From contig NZ_CP107783.1 in the NCBI RefSeq assembly GCF_036345255.1, forward strand, positions 10,037,001-10,101,000: a DNA stretch of 64,000 nt. The letters run 5' to 3'. Shown here in pieces: positions 24,720 through 33,203 of this stretch (position 1 is its first letter; every line of letters starts with the position of its first letter). Position numbers and translations under genes: made by a program. Source of the stretch: Streptomyces sp. NBC_00569 (GTDB taxonomy: Bacteria; Actinomycetota; Actinomycetes; Streptomycetales; Streptomycetaceae). The notes beneath the pieces are model-generated. The model saw only the letters and a program-made list of their open reading frames with translations, was not told the origin of the DNA and searched no databases.

Positions 24720-25457
24720 ATGCTCAAAGACATGACTGCCGTCGTCACGGGCGGTTCCCGAGGGATCGGCCGGGCGATTGTTGAACGCTTGTGCCGCGAC
24801 GGAGCGGACGTGGTCTTCAACTACTCCACCAGCGAGGAAGCCGCAGCCGACGTAGTCCGCGTCGTTCAGGCGGACGGCGGCAAGGTCCGAGCAATCCGGC
24901 TGGACCTGAAGGAACCGGATGCGCCGGAGCGGCTTATGGAAGCTGCCGAGGCGGATTTCGGCAGCCTGAACATCCTGGTCAACAACGCCGCGATGTCCTT
25001 CAGCCCGGCCCCGATCGCCGAGACCGAAGCGGAGGTGTTCGACAGCGTGATGGCAGTCAACACCAGGTCAGTCTTCTTGACGATGCGTTACGCAGCCAGG
25101 CAGATGCGCGACGGCGGGCGGATCGTGAACATCTCCACCATGAACACCGTGCGTCCCGTGCCAGGCATCGGGCCGTACGCCGCCAGCAAAGGCGCGATCG
25201 AGCAGCTCACCGCGGTCGCTGCCCGGGAGCTCGGCCCACGTGGCATCACGGTCAACACTGTCTCTCCCGGCGCGACCGACACTGACCTGCTCCATGGAGC
25301 CAACCCCCCACAAGCTCTCCAAGCGGTCATCGGTATGACCCCCCTTGGCCGGCTGGGGCAACCGTCCGACGTGGCCGATGTCGTCGCGTTTCTCGCGGGT
25401 CCGGACGGCGGGTGGATCACAGGCCAGAACCTGCGGGCCACGGGCGGACTGGCTTGA
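24720..25457 (+). CDS. SDR-family oxidoreductase (FabG-like)
   Basis: 245 residues from ATG 24720 with GGAGG five bases upstream. T-G-G-S-R-G-I-G binds NAD(P), L-V-N-N-A-A follows, catalytic Ser in V-N-I-S-T-M and Y-A-A-S-K supply the Ser-Tyr-Lys triad, and I-T-V-N-T-V-S-P-G-A-T-D-T is the C-terminal cofactor region. It reduces or oxidises a carbonyl/alcohol with NAD(P)H. Stands alone. Confidence 0.92.
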   Translation: MLKDMTAVVTGGSRGIGRAIVERLCRDGADVVFNYSTSEEAAADVVRVVQADGGKVRAIRLDLKEPDAPERLMEAAEADFGSLNILVNNAAMSFSPAPIAETEAEVFDSVMAVNTRSVFLTMRYAARQMRDGGRIVNISTMNTVRPVPGIGPYAASKGAIEQLTAVAARELGPRGITVNTVSPGATDTDLLHGANPPQALQAVIGMTPLGRLGQPSDVADVVAFLAGPDGGWITGQNLRATGGLA

Positions 25458-25702
25458 GACCAACCTGCGATCCCGGTGTTGGACCAACGCCGAACCAAAC
25501 GGCAAACAGCGTCTTCGGCGCCATCCATGCCCCCTCACCACGCAGTGCACTTCGATGCTCCCACCGCAAGCACCCAGGTGGTGTCGAAACTTATCGATAC
25601 CGTTCCCCGACGAGACCGGGTGCTGCCGCCACTGACCGACAGGCGCTGTCACTACTCACCCACATAGCCAGGCCCGACGAAAAATAGGGCCCCCGATGGG
25701 CA

Positions 25703-25800
25703 GCTGATCTCTCCGAGCGTCAACTTGACCCGGCCCTCAAGGACCGGGCTTGGAGGTAGCGCCCAACTGGCTGCTGGGTTGGCTCCTCCGTCCAGACACC
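25703..25800 (-). ncRNA. Predicted TnpB guide RNA 3' part and guide, element B
   Basis: The right-end hairpin (CCCGGTCCT/AGGGCCGGG) and the end AAGTTGAC match element A. The element stops at 25719, so the guide on the minus strand would be GCTCGGAGAGATCAGC (25718 down to 25703). Inference from TnpB biology. Confidence 0.45.
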
Positions 25801-25801
25801 G

Positions 25802-26959
25802 TTATGGGGTGGCAGGGACGCGTGACTCACGCCCCGCAGTCCACACAGCCTCGCCCTTGCGGGCGATGTTGTGGGAAGCATTCCGATCTGCGTGGGCAAC
25901 GACCCCGCAGTTCCGACAGATGAAGAGGGCCTGGCTTGCCCGGTTCTTCTTGTCGATGTGGCCGCACTGGCAGCACTGCTGCGAGGTGTAGGCGGGATCA
26001 GCGAAGACCAGAGGCACGCCTGCCCGCTTGGCCTTGTAGACGATGAAGTCTCCGAGCTGGGCAAAGGCCCAGGAGTGGAGTTGGACCCGTTGGGGCTTGC
26101 GGAGCCGTACCCTCTGCCGGATTCCCTTGAGTACTTCCAGGGAGATCCCGGCCGAGGTGCGTTCAGCCTCGGTCACGATCGTCTTGGCGATGATGTGGTT
26201 CTGGTTCTTCGTGTGGCGCCGTTCGCGCTGGTTGCGATTCTTCAACAGCCGCTTGGCGGACTTGGTGCCCTTGGCCTGGAGTTTCTTGCGCAGGGCGAGT
26301 TGACGCTTGCGGTAGCGGCCCAGGCCACGCCCGGCGGCCTGGTATCCGGTGGACGTGGTGGCGATGTTGACGATGCCGAGGTCCACGCCGATGAAGCCAT
26401 CCGGCTCGTACTGCTCGGCCTCGGGGACCTCGCAGGTCGCGAGCAGGTAGAACACCCCGTCACGCTCGAGCAGGTCCGATTCGCCCTGCCGGTGGTCGCG
26501 GAGCGTCTTGAGCGCGTCGGTGGAACAAGCGAAGCGGACGTTCTTGATGCGCCCCGAGGTTGTCCAAATGCTCACGGTCTGCGCGTCGTACTGCCAGCTC
26601 AAACACCGGTCGTCATACGGTTGCGCGGCCTCGGGCCGGAAGGCGATCGGCTTGGACTCGGCCTTGGTACGGCGCTTCGATCCAGGCTTGCTGAGGTTCC
26701 CGGCGCGGATGTTGGCCCTGAGCGTCGTGTAGGCATCGCGGGTCTTCTTGATGACGTGCTGGGCGGCCTGCGCCCCCAGTCCCCGCGACCGCAGTTCACC
26801 GTAGGTGTGCTTGCGCAGCTCGTACTCCCGCGGGACACCGTGCTCGAACGCCACCGCCGACACCCAGTTCGCGGCCTCGTTGACCGTGTGCAGCGTCACC
26901 GACAACGCGGCAGCCTGCTCAGCCTCCGGCATCAGCTTCACCTGCACGACAAGCTTCAC
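25802..26959 (-). CDS. tnpB: TnpB, RNA-guided nuclease of element B
   Basis: 385 residues from GTG 26959, the same length as TnpB A. Catalytic Asp in G-V-D-L-G-I-V-N, Glu in S-L-E-V-L-K-G-I-R, Asp in A-D-R-N-A-S-H-N; zinc ribbon C-C-Q-C-G and C-R-N-C-G. The residue after the catalytic Glu is Val instead of Glu in copy A. Intact. Its start is 20 bp from the divergent tnpA start, leaving no room for a long promoter. Confidence 0.93.
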   Translation of the reverse strand: MKLVVQVKLMPEAEQAAALSVTLHTVNEAANWVSAVAFEHGVPREYELRKHTYGELRSRGLGAQAAQHVIKKTRDAYTTLRANIRAGNLSKPGSKRRTKAESKPIAFRPEAAQPYDDRCLSWQYDAQTVSIWTTSGRIKNVRFACSTDALKTLRDHRQGESDLLERDGVFYLLATCEVPEAEQYEPDGFIGVDLGIVNIATTSTGYQAAGRGLGRYRKRQLALRKKLQAKGTKSAKRLLKNRNQRERRHTKNQNHIIAKTIVTEAERTSAGISLEVLKGIRQRVRLRKPQRVQLHSWAFAQLGDFIVYKAKRAGVPLVFADPAYTSQQCCQCGHIDKKNRASQALFICRNCGVVAHADRNASHNIARKGEAVWTAGRESRVPATP

Positions 26960-26979
26960 GCGGACGATCGTAACGGTCC

Positions 26980-27408
26980 ATGTCACCACGCTGGGAGTCA
27001 AACCCCCATATTCGTAGGGGTCGCACGGTCATCTACACCCACCACGCCCCTTTGGTCTTCACACCCAAGCATCTGCGCGGACCGTTCACCGACGAGATCC
27101 TTCGACGCTGCGAGGAAGTCATGCGGGCCGTGTGCGCGGACTTCGGGACCGAGTTGGTGGAGTTCAACGGTGAGACCGATCACGTCCACCTGCTCGTGCA
27201 CCACCCGCCCAAGGTCTCCCTGTCCCGGCTGGTCGGCTCCCTCAAGGGCGTCTCCGCCCGCAGGCTCCGTCAGGAGTTCCCCGGCCACATCCGCAAGTAC
27301 CTGTGGGGCGACCACTTGTTGTCCCCGTCCGACTTCGCCGCGTCCTGCGGCGGCGCATCAATGGCGATCATCAAGGAGTACATCGAGAACCAGAAGCGTC
27401 CCGACTGA
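26980..27408 (+). CDS. tnpA: TnpA, Y1 HUH transposase of element B
   Basis: 142 residues from ATG 26980. HUH motif H-V-H in T-D-H-V-H-L-L-V-H-H, catalytic Tyr in K-E-Y-I-E-N-Q-K-R-P. Y1 transposases cut and join single-stranded element ends during replication. No lesion seen, so this copy could also act on element A, whose own tnpA is dead. Confidence 0.92.
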   Translation: MSPRWESNPHIRRGRTVIYTHHAPLVFTPKHLRGPFTDEILRRCEEVMRAVCADFGTELVEFNGETDHVHLLVHHPPKVSLSRLVGSLKGVSARRLRQEFPGHIRKYLWGDHLLSPSDFAASCGGASMAIIKEYIENQKRPD

Positions 27409-27744
27409 GGCCAACAGCGCGGATCCGTGCACCCGTGCGAGTCACCCCCATCTTGAGAAGCACTTCCTCCCGGGCGTGAACGCCCAGGGTCCCGCGCTAG
27501 ATCATGCTGAAGATCTCTTCCATGGCGCGCGAGTCTACGATCGCCCCTCCGGCCGCGAGCAGGCGCACCAGGACGATTGCGAGACATGAAGGCCCGGGCT
27601 TGAGTGAGACCATCGGCTCTCAGCGTCTCAGCCGAGTCCAGGCGCTGCAGTTCAGGGGCTGGCTCGGCGAGATTGAAGGACTCCGGGTCAGTCTGGCCGG
27701 AGCCGGGAACAAGTTCGGGTAGATCGATCGGAGATCCTCCAGCA

Positions 27745-28324
27745 TGACTACCGTCGACCTTGGCCTTTCCGCCGTCCGAATCGAGGAGAGCTGAGCGACG
27801 CCGAACACGAGCGGCCGATCCGAGACCTCAGCAGCTGGACAATCGATCGTCTCGAAGCCTTCGCGGCCGCCCCGCAGGGCCAGGAGCTGGAGCGCATCAG
27901 AGTTGTCGCCCAGTGCCACGCGTACGGATCCGATGGGCCGCGAAGCGTCCGGCTGCGCTGGGCCAAGCTGTCCTTGAACGCCAACGAACGGATTCTTGGT
28001 GGCAACTCCTGGAGTGACGCCCGAAAGAGCTGCCAGAACTTCGCGCTACGTACCTGGATCATCGAACATCTCGGCCCCGGCACCGACCGAGACTGGGATC
28101 CCGAAGCACTTGCCGCCGACACGCTGGCAGCACTCACCCTCGACCCCGGCCAGGCCGGCACGCTGTCCGCCAACTGGCATGACCTCCCGACCGGACAGAT
28201 TGGCGAACTGCGGCGACACAAGAACATGACGGCTCACCTGGATGGGCTGATGGCCTTCATCCCGTCAGGACCGACGAAGGACCGGCTCAACTCCTGGACT
28301 GAAGTGCGCAAGCAACTGCCATGA
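27745..28324 (+). pseudogene. Unrecognised protein with one frameshift near its start
   Basis: ATG 27745, preceded by GGAG, reads M-T-T-V-D-L-G-L-S-A-V-R-I-E-E-S then stops. One base shift at about 27790 opens a 175-residue frame: L-S-D-A-E-H-E-R-P-I-R-D-L, W-T-I-D-R-L-E-A-F-A-A-A-P-Q-G, L-R-W-A-K-L-S-L-N-A-N-E-R, H-L-G-P-G-T-D-R-D-W-D-P. The start and the long frame fit as one gene broken by an extra or missing base, or a sequencing error. The second part alone could start at TTG 27974. No family recognised. Confidence 0.5.
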
Positions 28325-28658
28325 GTCACCGCTCTGACAGCAATCGCGGCACGCAACTGCCTAGCACAGGGAGGTGACCAGGCCAAACGAGATGGCTCCG
28401 CTCGGAACGGCGTGGGGCATTGAGGGACCTGCGAGACGTGCTCTGAGACCTCCGGGCTATGGCCGGGAAGGGTGGCAGGCACCCGCGCATGCTTCCGGGC
28501 CTTTCCCCGGGTGCTGCCGGGAGGCCGGTCCCTCCTGGAGAAGGTGTGGGCGGTGTCAGCCGCTGATGGCCGGGGGACGCTTGAGCGTCGAGCGTCCATC
28601 CAGCGGGAAGCCCGCCTCAAGTGGACCCGGCCGTGAACTGCCGCCCGGCGAGCGCGAG
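28325..28658. other. No gene supported
   Basis: Open frames here have poor coding character. Short G/C-rich inverted pieces occur (GGGCCTTTCCCCGGG near 28497) but I cannot assign a structure or function. Confidence 0.4.
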
Positions 28659-28802
28659 GTGACCGCGCTCGACATCAACGGCGCCTATCTGTCCGCACTC
28701 AAGACCCATTTCCTGCTCGGGCAGCTGGATTGCTCCGCCGGTTTCGATCACGATCGGCGCCGCGCCGGCGTCCACCTGATCATCCTACGCACTGGGACAT
28801 GA
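28659..28802 (+). pseudogene. Scrap with DNA-polymerase-B-like motif
   Basis: The frame from GTG 28659 reads V-T-A-L-D-I-N-G-A-Y-L-S-A-L-K-T-H and H-D-R-R-R-A-G-V-H-L-I. D-x-N-x-x-Y-x-S resembles motif A of family-B polymerases and related plasmid replication proteins of actinomycetes. Too short for a firm call. Confidence 0.22.
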
Positions 28803-28910
28803 CGCGCTCACCAGTGTCAGCATGACAATGACTGGCTCCTTCTGATCCTTCCTCGGAGCAGGCGAAAAATTCGTTGGACATCGCATGGGTCAGCGGCGAG
28901 CGTTGACGGA

Positions 28911-29654
28911 ATGCAGCAGCAGAAGATCTGGGACGCCGATGTCGCTCAGCGCTATGACACGCCCGGCTCCGGCATGTTCGCGCCCGGGGTCTTGGGGCCG
29001 ACCGTGGACCGTCTCGCCCAGCTCGCCGAGGGGGGAGCAGCGCTTGAGTTCGCCATCGGGACCGGCCGGGTAGCGGTCCCGCTCGCCGGGCGAGGAGTCT
29101 CTGTCACTGGCATCGAGCTGTCGCTTCCGATGGTGGAGCAACTGCGAGCCAAGGCAGATGAAGCAACGATCCCGGTGATCATTGGTGACATGGCGACCAC
29201 CGTCGCCCCCGGGAAGTACACCCTCGTCTACCTCGTGTACAACACGATCTCCAACCTGCTCACTCAGGATGAGCAAGTCCAGTGCTTCCGCAACGCTGCC
29301 CGCCATCTTGCGCCTGGTGGTCGGTTCGTGATCGAACTCTGGGTACCCGAGCTACGCAAACTCCCACCGGGCCAAATGGCCACCGTCTGGCATTCCGAAC
29401 CCGGCTACATCGGGTTGGACACCTACGACGTCCTGCGCCAGCACGTGGTATCGCACCACTTCCGTTTCGATGAGACTGAGCAGGCGCGGTTGTTCCGGAG
29501 CCCTCATCGCTATATCTGGCCGGCCGAACTCGACCTGATGGCTCAGCTGGCCGGATTCGAACTGGAGACCAGGCATGCGGACTGGGCCAGCGCCGCATTC
29601 ACCGCCGAGTCGCGTTCTCACGTCTCCGTCTACCGAATCCCGACAGCAGTGTAG
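28911..29654 (+). CDS. Class I SAM-dependent methyltransferase
   Basis: 247 residues. A-L-E-F-A-I-G-T-G-R-V-A-V-P-L is motif I (normally E-x-G-x-G-T-G; Gly is Ala here), G-I-E-L-S-L-P-M-V ends strand 2 with the ribose-binding acid, V-I-I-G-D-M is motif post-I, and L-V-Y-L-V-Y-N-T-I-S-N-L plus L-A-P-G-G-R-F-V-I-E complete the Methyltransf_11/25 fold. It methylates a small molecule or protein from SAM; the substrate is unknown. No partner gene adjacent. Confidence 0.88.
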   Translation: MQQQKIWDADVAQRYDTPGSGMFAPGVLGPTVDRLAQLAEGGAALEFAIGTGRVAVPLAGRGVSVTGIELSLPMVEQLRAKADEATIPVIIGDMATTVAPGKYTLVYLVYNTISNLLTQDEQVQCFRNAARHLAPGGRFVIELWVPELRKLPPGQMATVWHSEPGYIGLDTYDVLRQHVVSHHFRFDETEQARLFRSPHRYIWPAELDLMAQLAGFELETRHADWASAAFTAESRSHVSVYRIPTAV

Positions 29655-30300
29655 GTCCGCATAGCCGCTACAGTTCGTCCCTGGTACGTCCTCCAGCTCC
29701 CGTTTCACCGGCTGCGCACGAGGAACGGCGCGGCCCCACTTCGGTAGCCCGGGTAACTTCGTGGTTGCTCACCGCCGGGCCGCGCTCGTCCTGACCCTCG
29801 TGGCGCGGCCAGCCCTCCTTGATCACTTGTGTGATCGTGGGCAATGCTGAGCGCGTCCCGCGCAGTCCTGTCGATCGCGCGGATTGTCCAAGTGATTGAA
29901 GGATGCATGCCCGAGACTCAGTTGAACCATCGCGGTGACCAGGCGAGCCCGGCTGCTGGTCTGCTGCCGCCGCAATGGCAGAACCTGTTCGTCGCGCCCG
30001 CCTTCCCGGAGAGCTTCGCCGAAGAAGCCGAGCAGGACTGGAGCGAGGAGCAAGCTCCACCGGTGCAGCGCCACGCCCACGGGGCCCGGCGCCCCCACCG
30101 ACGCAGCGCCTGAGCCGGTTTCTTCGTTCCGCGCTCGCTTCGCGCGTGGGACGTTCTTCGTGGCTTGCGGCGTTTGAGCCGGCCGTTACTGACTCGGCTG
30201 CCCGATGCATTGTCAGTGGCGGCTGGCAGCATGGGTGACTTGATCTGTCCCTGTTCCCTGGCGGACTGGGGCGCCCCCACATGTGATTTGGAGTACCGAT
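29655..30300. other. Gene-poor stretch upstream of hup
   Basis: A plus-strand frame from ATG 29907 (M-P-E-T-Q-L-N-H-R-G-D-Q-A-S-P-A) to 30113 has moderate coding character and no recognised family. The 100 bp before 30301 should contain the hup promoter; GGAG at 30291 is its ribosome site. Confidence 0.35.
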
Positions 30301-30582
30301 ATGACCCGCAGTGAACTGGTGGCCGCCCTGGCCGACCGCGCCGAGGTGAGCCGTAAGGACGCCGACGCCGTGCTGGCTGCGTTCGCCGAGACGGTCGGCG
30401 ACATCGTCGCCAAGGGCGACGAGAAGGTCACCATCCCCGGCTTTTTGACCTTCGAGCGCACCCACCGTGCCGCGCGCGAGGGCCGCAACCCGGCCTCGGG
30501 TGAGCCGATGACCATCCCCGCCGGCTACAGCGTCAAGGTCTCTGCCGGCTCCAAGCTCAAGGAAGCCGCCAAGGGCAAGTAA
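30301..30582 (+). CDS. hupA: HU-type nucleoid protein
   Basis: 93 residues: M-T-R-S-E-L-V-A-A-L-A-D-R-A-E-V, G-F-L-T-F-E-R-T-H-R-A-A-R-E-G-R-N-P, P-A-G-Y-S-V-K-V-S-A-G-S-K-L. This is the short HU form (HupA size) of Streptomyces, not the HupS form with a Lys-rich tail. HU dimers bend and wrap DNA. Its presence among decayed genes may mean it is an extra paralogue. GAGTACCGAT-spaced start at ATG 30301 fits family length exactly. Confidence 0.95.
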   Translation: MTRSELVAALADRAEVSRKDADAVLAAFAETVGDIVAKGDEKVTIPGFLTFERTHRAAREGRNPASGEPMTIPAGYSVKVSAGSKLKEAAKGK

Positions 30583-30679
30583 GTCTTCTCGGCAAGGGCG
30601 GGGCGGCCACTCGGATCCCGGTGGCCGCCCCCGCCTATGGGCTGGACGCCATGCCCGATGTGCGTGGAAGTCTCAGGCC

Positions 30680-30960
30680 TTGGCTAGGAGGTGGAGCAGT
30701 TGGCCACGCTGTATCTCCGGATATGCGATGGCGAAGTGCGGACACGGCATCGCGGCGCACTGGGGGCGGTCGTCTGGCCCGTGGCACGGTTGAAGGCGCC
30801 CTGGGCCATGTCGGCGGCCTCGCTCGCGAAGCCGCGCATGAGGGCCTGCATGGCCATGGTGGTGAGCACGTGGCAGCCCAGCTGTACGTCGCCGTCGCCG
30901 CGGGCGAGGCGCGAGCCACAAGTCCCTTCCCCCTGCGCGCCAACGATCCTGGAGATCGCG
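30680..30960 (-). pseudogene. TPR-type regulator remnant
   Basis: Minus strand: G-D-G-D-V-Q-L-G-C-H-V-L-T-T-M-A-M-Q-A-L, then G-F-A-S-E-A-A-D-M-A-Q-G-A. Helical repeats with A-x-H-V-L-x-x-M-A-x-Q-A match the TPR region of Streptomyces XRE/TPR regulators. No N-terminal helix-turn-helix and no full reading frame. Confidence 0.4.
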
Positions 30961-31009
30961 CAGATCGGCGGCGCCTCCTGCAGTCCCGTGCCCGCCGCGG
31001 GCGCGCTTC

Positions 31010-31585
31010 TCAGCTGGTGCCGTTCGCGGTGTAGCGCAGTCCGTCGCACAGGAGTGCAGCGATGCACTTCGCGTCGTCCTCCCATCCGGTGGCGCGCATC
31101 CCGCAGATGCCGCCGAGCGCGCGCAGGACGATCCGGCCACTGATGTCATCACGCAGGAGACGAGCTTCTACCCCTGCGGCCAGCAGCTGGTTGAGGGCTT
31201 CTGCCATGTCGTCGCGTGCTGTCTCGAAGACCGGCGAGTCCGTCGCCATGATGCCTTCCAGTGCTTCTCCCATGCCCTTACTGGTGGCCGAGTGCTGCAC
31301 GAGCAGTAGCAGGAAGGCACGGAGCGCCTCGTCCGCAGGTCGCTCGGCGAGCAGGCGCGCGGGGGCGGCGCAGAGTTCGGAAACCTCCTGGCGGTACACC
31401 GCGGCGACGAGCGCTTCCCGGGTGTCGAAGTGCCGGTAGAGGGTGCCGACCGCCACCCCGGCCCGCTGGGCGATCTCCTCCACATGTGCGTCGGTGTCAC
31501 CGGCCAGGAAAGCCTCGCGGGCCGCCGCCAGGAGGGCTTCCCGGTTGCGGCGGGCATCAGCGCGCAAAGGGCGTGACGAGGGCAA
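31010..31585 (-). CDS. TetR-family regulator
   Basis: 191 residues from TTG 31585, chosen because AGGAG lies six bases upstream. Helix-turn-helix at about 25-65: T-D-A-H-V-E-E-I-A-Q-R-A-G-V-A-V-G-T-L-Y-R-H-F. The C-terminal domain (F-L-L-L-L-V-Q-H-S-A, D-M-A-E-A-L-N-Q-L-L) is the ligand pocket type seen with SDR genes. It diverges from an SDR-VOC pair across an 80-bp region with repeats and probably represses it and itself. Confidence 0.9.
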   Translation of the reverse strand: MPSSRPLRADARRNREALLAAAREAFLAGDTDAHVEEIAQRAGVAVGTLYRHFDTREALVAAVYRQEVSELCAAPARLLAERPADEALRAFLLLLVQHSATSKGMGEALEGIMATDSPVFETARDDMAEALNQLLAAGVEARLLRDDISGRIVLRALGGICGMRATGWEDDAKCIAALLCDGLRYTANGTS

Positions 31586-31665
31586 CGCTACTCCTAAGGT
31601 GAGTCTGGTTCCGTTTATGTGTACCGTTTCCGGAGTCGGGTTCACCTTACCGAAGGAGTACGCAC
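31586..31665. promoter_or_regulatory. Divergent TetR/SDR control region
   Basis: TAAGGTGA at 31594-31601 is mirrored by TTCACCTTA at 31641-31649. Between them CCGTTT occurs twice (in TTCCGTTTATGTGTACCGTTTCC, split here as two units 14 bp apart). Candidate operators for the TetR protein next door. Confidence 0.4.
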
Positions 31666-32439
31666 ATGACCGTCGTGGACGAGGGCCTCGAAGGGCTGCG
31701 GGTGCTGGTGACCGGTGGCAGTCGCGGGCTGGGTGTCGCCACCGTGCGCCGCTTCGCCGCGGCCGGTGCCACCGTGCTCGCTGCCTCGCGCACCGCACCC
31801 CCCGAGGATGTGCCCGCCACGTTCATCCCCGCCGACCTGCGCACCGAACAAGGGGTGGCAGAGCTCGGCCGCCAGGTGCTCGAGGACTTCGGCGGCGTCG
31901 ATGTCCTGGTCAACAACGCAGGGGCCGCGACCCCCTCGGCGCCGACCTTGGAGCGCTCTGACGCCTCCTGGCTCGCGGACCTGGACATGAACCTGCTCAG
32001 CGCGGTCCGTCTCGACCGGGCCCTGGTACCGGGGATGGTCGAGCGCGGTTCCGGAGTCGTCGTCCACGTTTCCTCCATCGCCAGCCAGCTACCCCAGCCC
32101 GCCGACATCTCTTACGCCGCCGCCAAGGCGGCGCTCAACGTCTACAGCCGCGAACTGGCGACCTCGGTCGGCAAGGACGGTGTCCGCGTGGTGTGCGTAC
32201 TGCCGGGCTTCGTCGTCACGGAAGGGGCTGTCGCCCACCTCCAGCAGATGGCCGACAGCCAGGGCGTGGGATACGACGACGTCGAGCGGCAGATCGTGGA
32301 ACACCTGAAGGTCCCGATGGGGCGCCCCGGCGAGCCCGAGGACGTCGCTGAGATGATCGCGTTCCTCGCCTCCAGCCGCGCTAAGTGGCTCACTGGCGCC
32401 CAGTTTCGCGTCGACGGCGGCATCATCCCGACCGTCTGA
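31666..32439 (+). CDS. SDR-family oxidoreductase
   Basis: 257 residues. T-G-G-S-R-G-L-G cofactor loop, L-V-N-N-A-G-A-A, V-H-V-S-S-I-A-S and Y-A-A-A-K catalytic segment, and L-T-G-A-Q-F-R-V-D-G-G-I-I end block. Likely NAD(P)-dependent ketoreductase/alcohol dehydrogenase, target of the divergent TetR. Thirty bases upstream of the VOC gene, so probably one operon. Confidence 0.92.
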   Translation: MTVVDEGLEGLRVLVTGGSRGLGVATVRRFAAAGATVLAASRTAPPEDVPATFIPADLRTEQGVAELGRQVLEDFGGVDVLVNNAGAATPSAPTLERSDASWLADLDMNLLSAVRLDRALVPGMVERGSGVVVHVSSIASQLPQPADISYAAAKAALNVYSRELATSVGKDGVRVVCVLPGFVVTEGAVAHLQQMADSQGVGYDDVERQIVEHLKVPMGRPGEPEDVAEMIAFLASSRAKWLTGAQFRVDGGIIPTV

Positions 32440-32469
32440 TCCGCCCCCACATCACTCAGGGAGACCACT

Positions 32470-32838
32470 ATGAACTTCAACCTGACGGCACTGATCGTGG
32501 ACAGCGCGGACCTCGAGAGTGAGAGCGCGTTCTGGCACCACCTGCTCGACGGCTCCCTCACCAAGACGCCGACTCACCACTTCCTGCACGTCGATGGACT
32601 GCCCTTCATCGTCATCCAGGACGCGCCCGAGCACGTACCCCCGCAGTGGCCCGACGGGAATGCGCAGCAGATGCACTTCGACCTCGCCACCGACGATCCA
32701 GCCACTGCGGACCAACGTGTACTCGCCGCGGGCGGCCGGCGTCTGCGTCCCACCGACGATATTCCCGCCACCGGCACACCAGGCTCGCGGGTATACGCCA
32801 GCCCGGCCGGGCACCCCTTCTGCATCCGGCCGGCCTGA
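32470..32838 (+). CDS. VOC/glyoxalase-like protein
   Basis: 122 residues. L-I-V-D-S-A-D-L-E-S-E-S-A-F-W-H-H-L-L starts the fold, Q-Q-M-H-F-D-L-A-T-D the middle, V-Y-A-S-P-A-G-H-P-F-C-I the end. Second gene of the TetR-controlled SDR operon; may bind or detoxify the same compound. Confidence 0.88.
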   Translation: MNFNLTALIVDSADLESESAFWHHLLDGSLTKTPTHHFLHVDGLPFIVIQDAPEHVPPQWPDGNAQQMHFDLATDDPATADQRVLAAGGRRLRPTDDIPATGTPGSRVYASPAGHPFCIRPA

Positions 32839-33203
32839 CCGCACTCATCGGCGGAAGCTGTGCGGGCGGGGTGCAGCGGAGCGATCTGTGAGCCCTGAAC
32901 TCCCGCTCAATGCGGGGCCGTTCGGTCGCCCAGGCCGGTGAGGAGGACGGTAAGGATACGGCGCAGCCGGGGCGGTCGAAAAGTGAGGCGGTAGTCCTGC
33001 TGGTCGGAGCTGGGGCAGAGAAGCGCGTGCTGGGGGCATGGGGAACGGGGGCGATCCACCAGCGGGAGCCTGCTTGCGACTCGCTCCACTGTCAGGCGAA
33101 GTATGGAACAGAACTGCCTTGCTCGGCCCGGCGTATGACGGGATAGTTCACAGGCGCTGACGGTGTCGTCGCCTCGCTCAGCAGGGCTCGGCAGAACTCC
33201 GGC
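32839..33203. other. No gene supported
   Basis: Between the VOC stop and the next TetR gene; no frame with coding character and no clear terminator. Confidence 0.5.

Larger units (their letters stand above)
25719..27511 (-). mobile_element. IS200/IS605-family element B, near copy of A with intact tnpA
   Basis: 1793 bp, inverted relative to A and differing from it at scattered positions throughout, so the two are separate arrivals rather than a fresh duplication. Same ends as A: TTCAGCATG with CCCGGG-type hairpin at the left end, AAGTTGAC at the right end. tnpB minus, tnpA plus. The flanks read, without the element, ATCTTCAGC joined to GCTCGGAGAG. Confidence 0.88.

Noticed and set aside
25871..27589. 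572-codon plus-strand frame across element B
   Set aside because: Antisense of tnpB joined by chance to a shifted frame of tnpA; composition is not protein-like. The mirrored frame at 1227-2765 in element A is rejected likewise, apart from its tnpA tail.
27512..27744. Plus frame with G-W-L-G-E-I-E-G-L-R-V-S-L-A-G-A resembling a recombinase end
   Set aside because: Short, joined to the element B left end, and the similarity is too vague for a family call.
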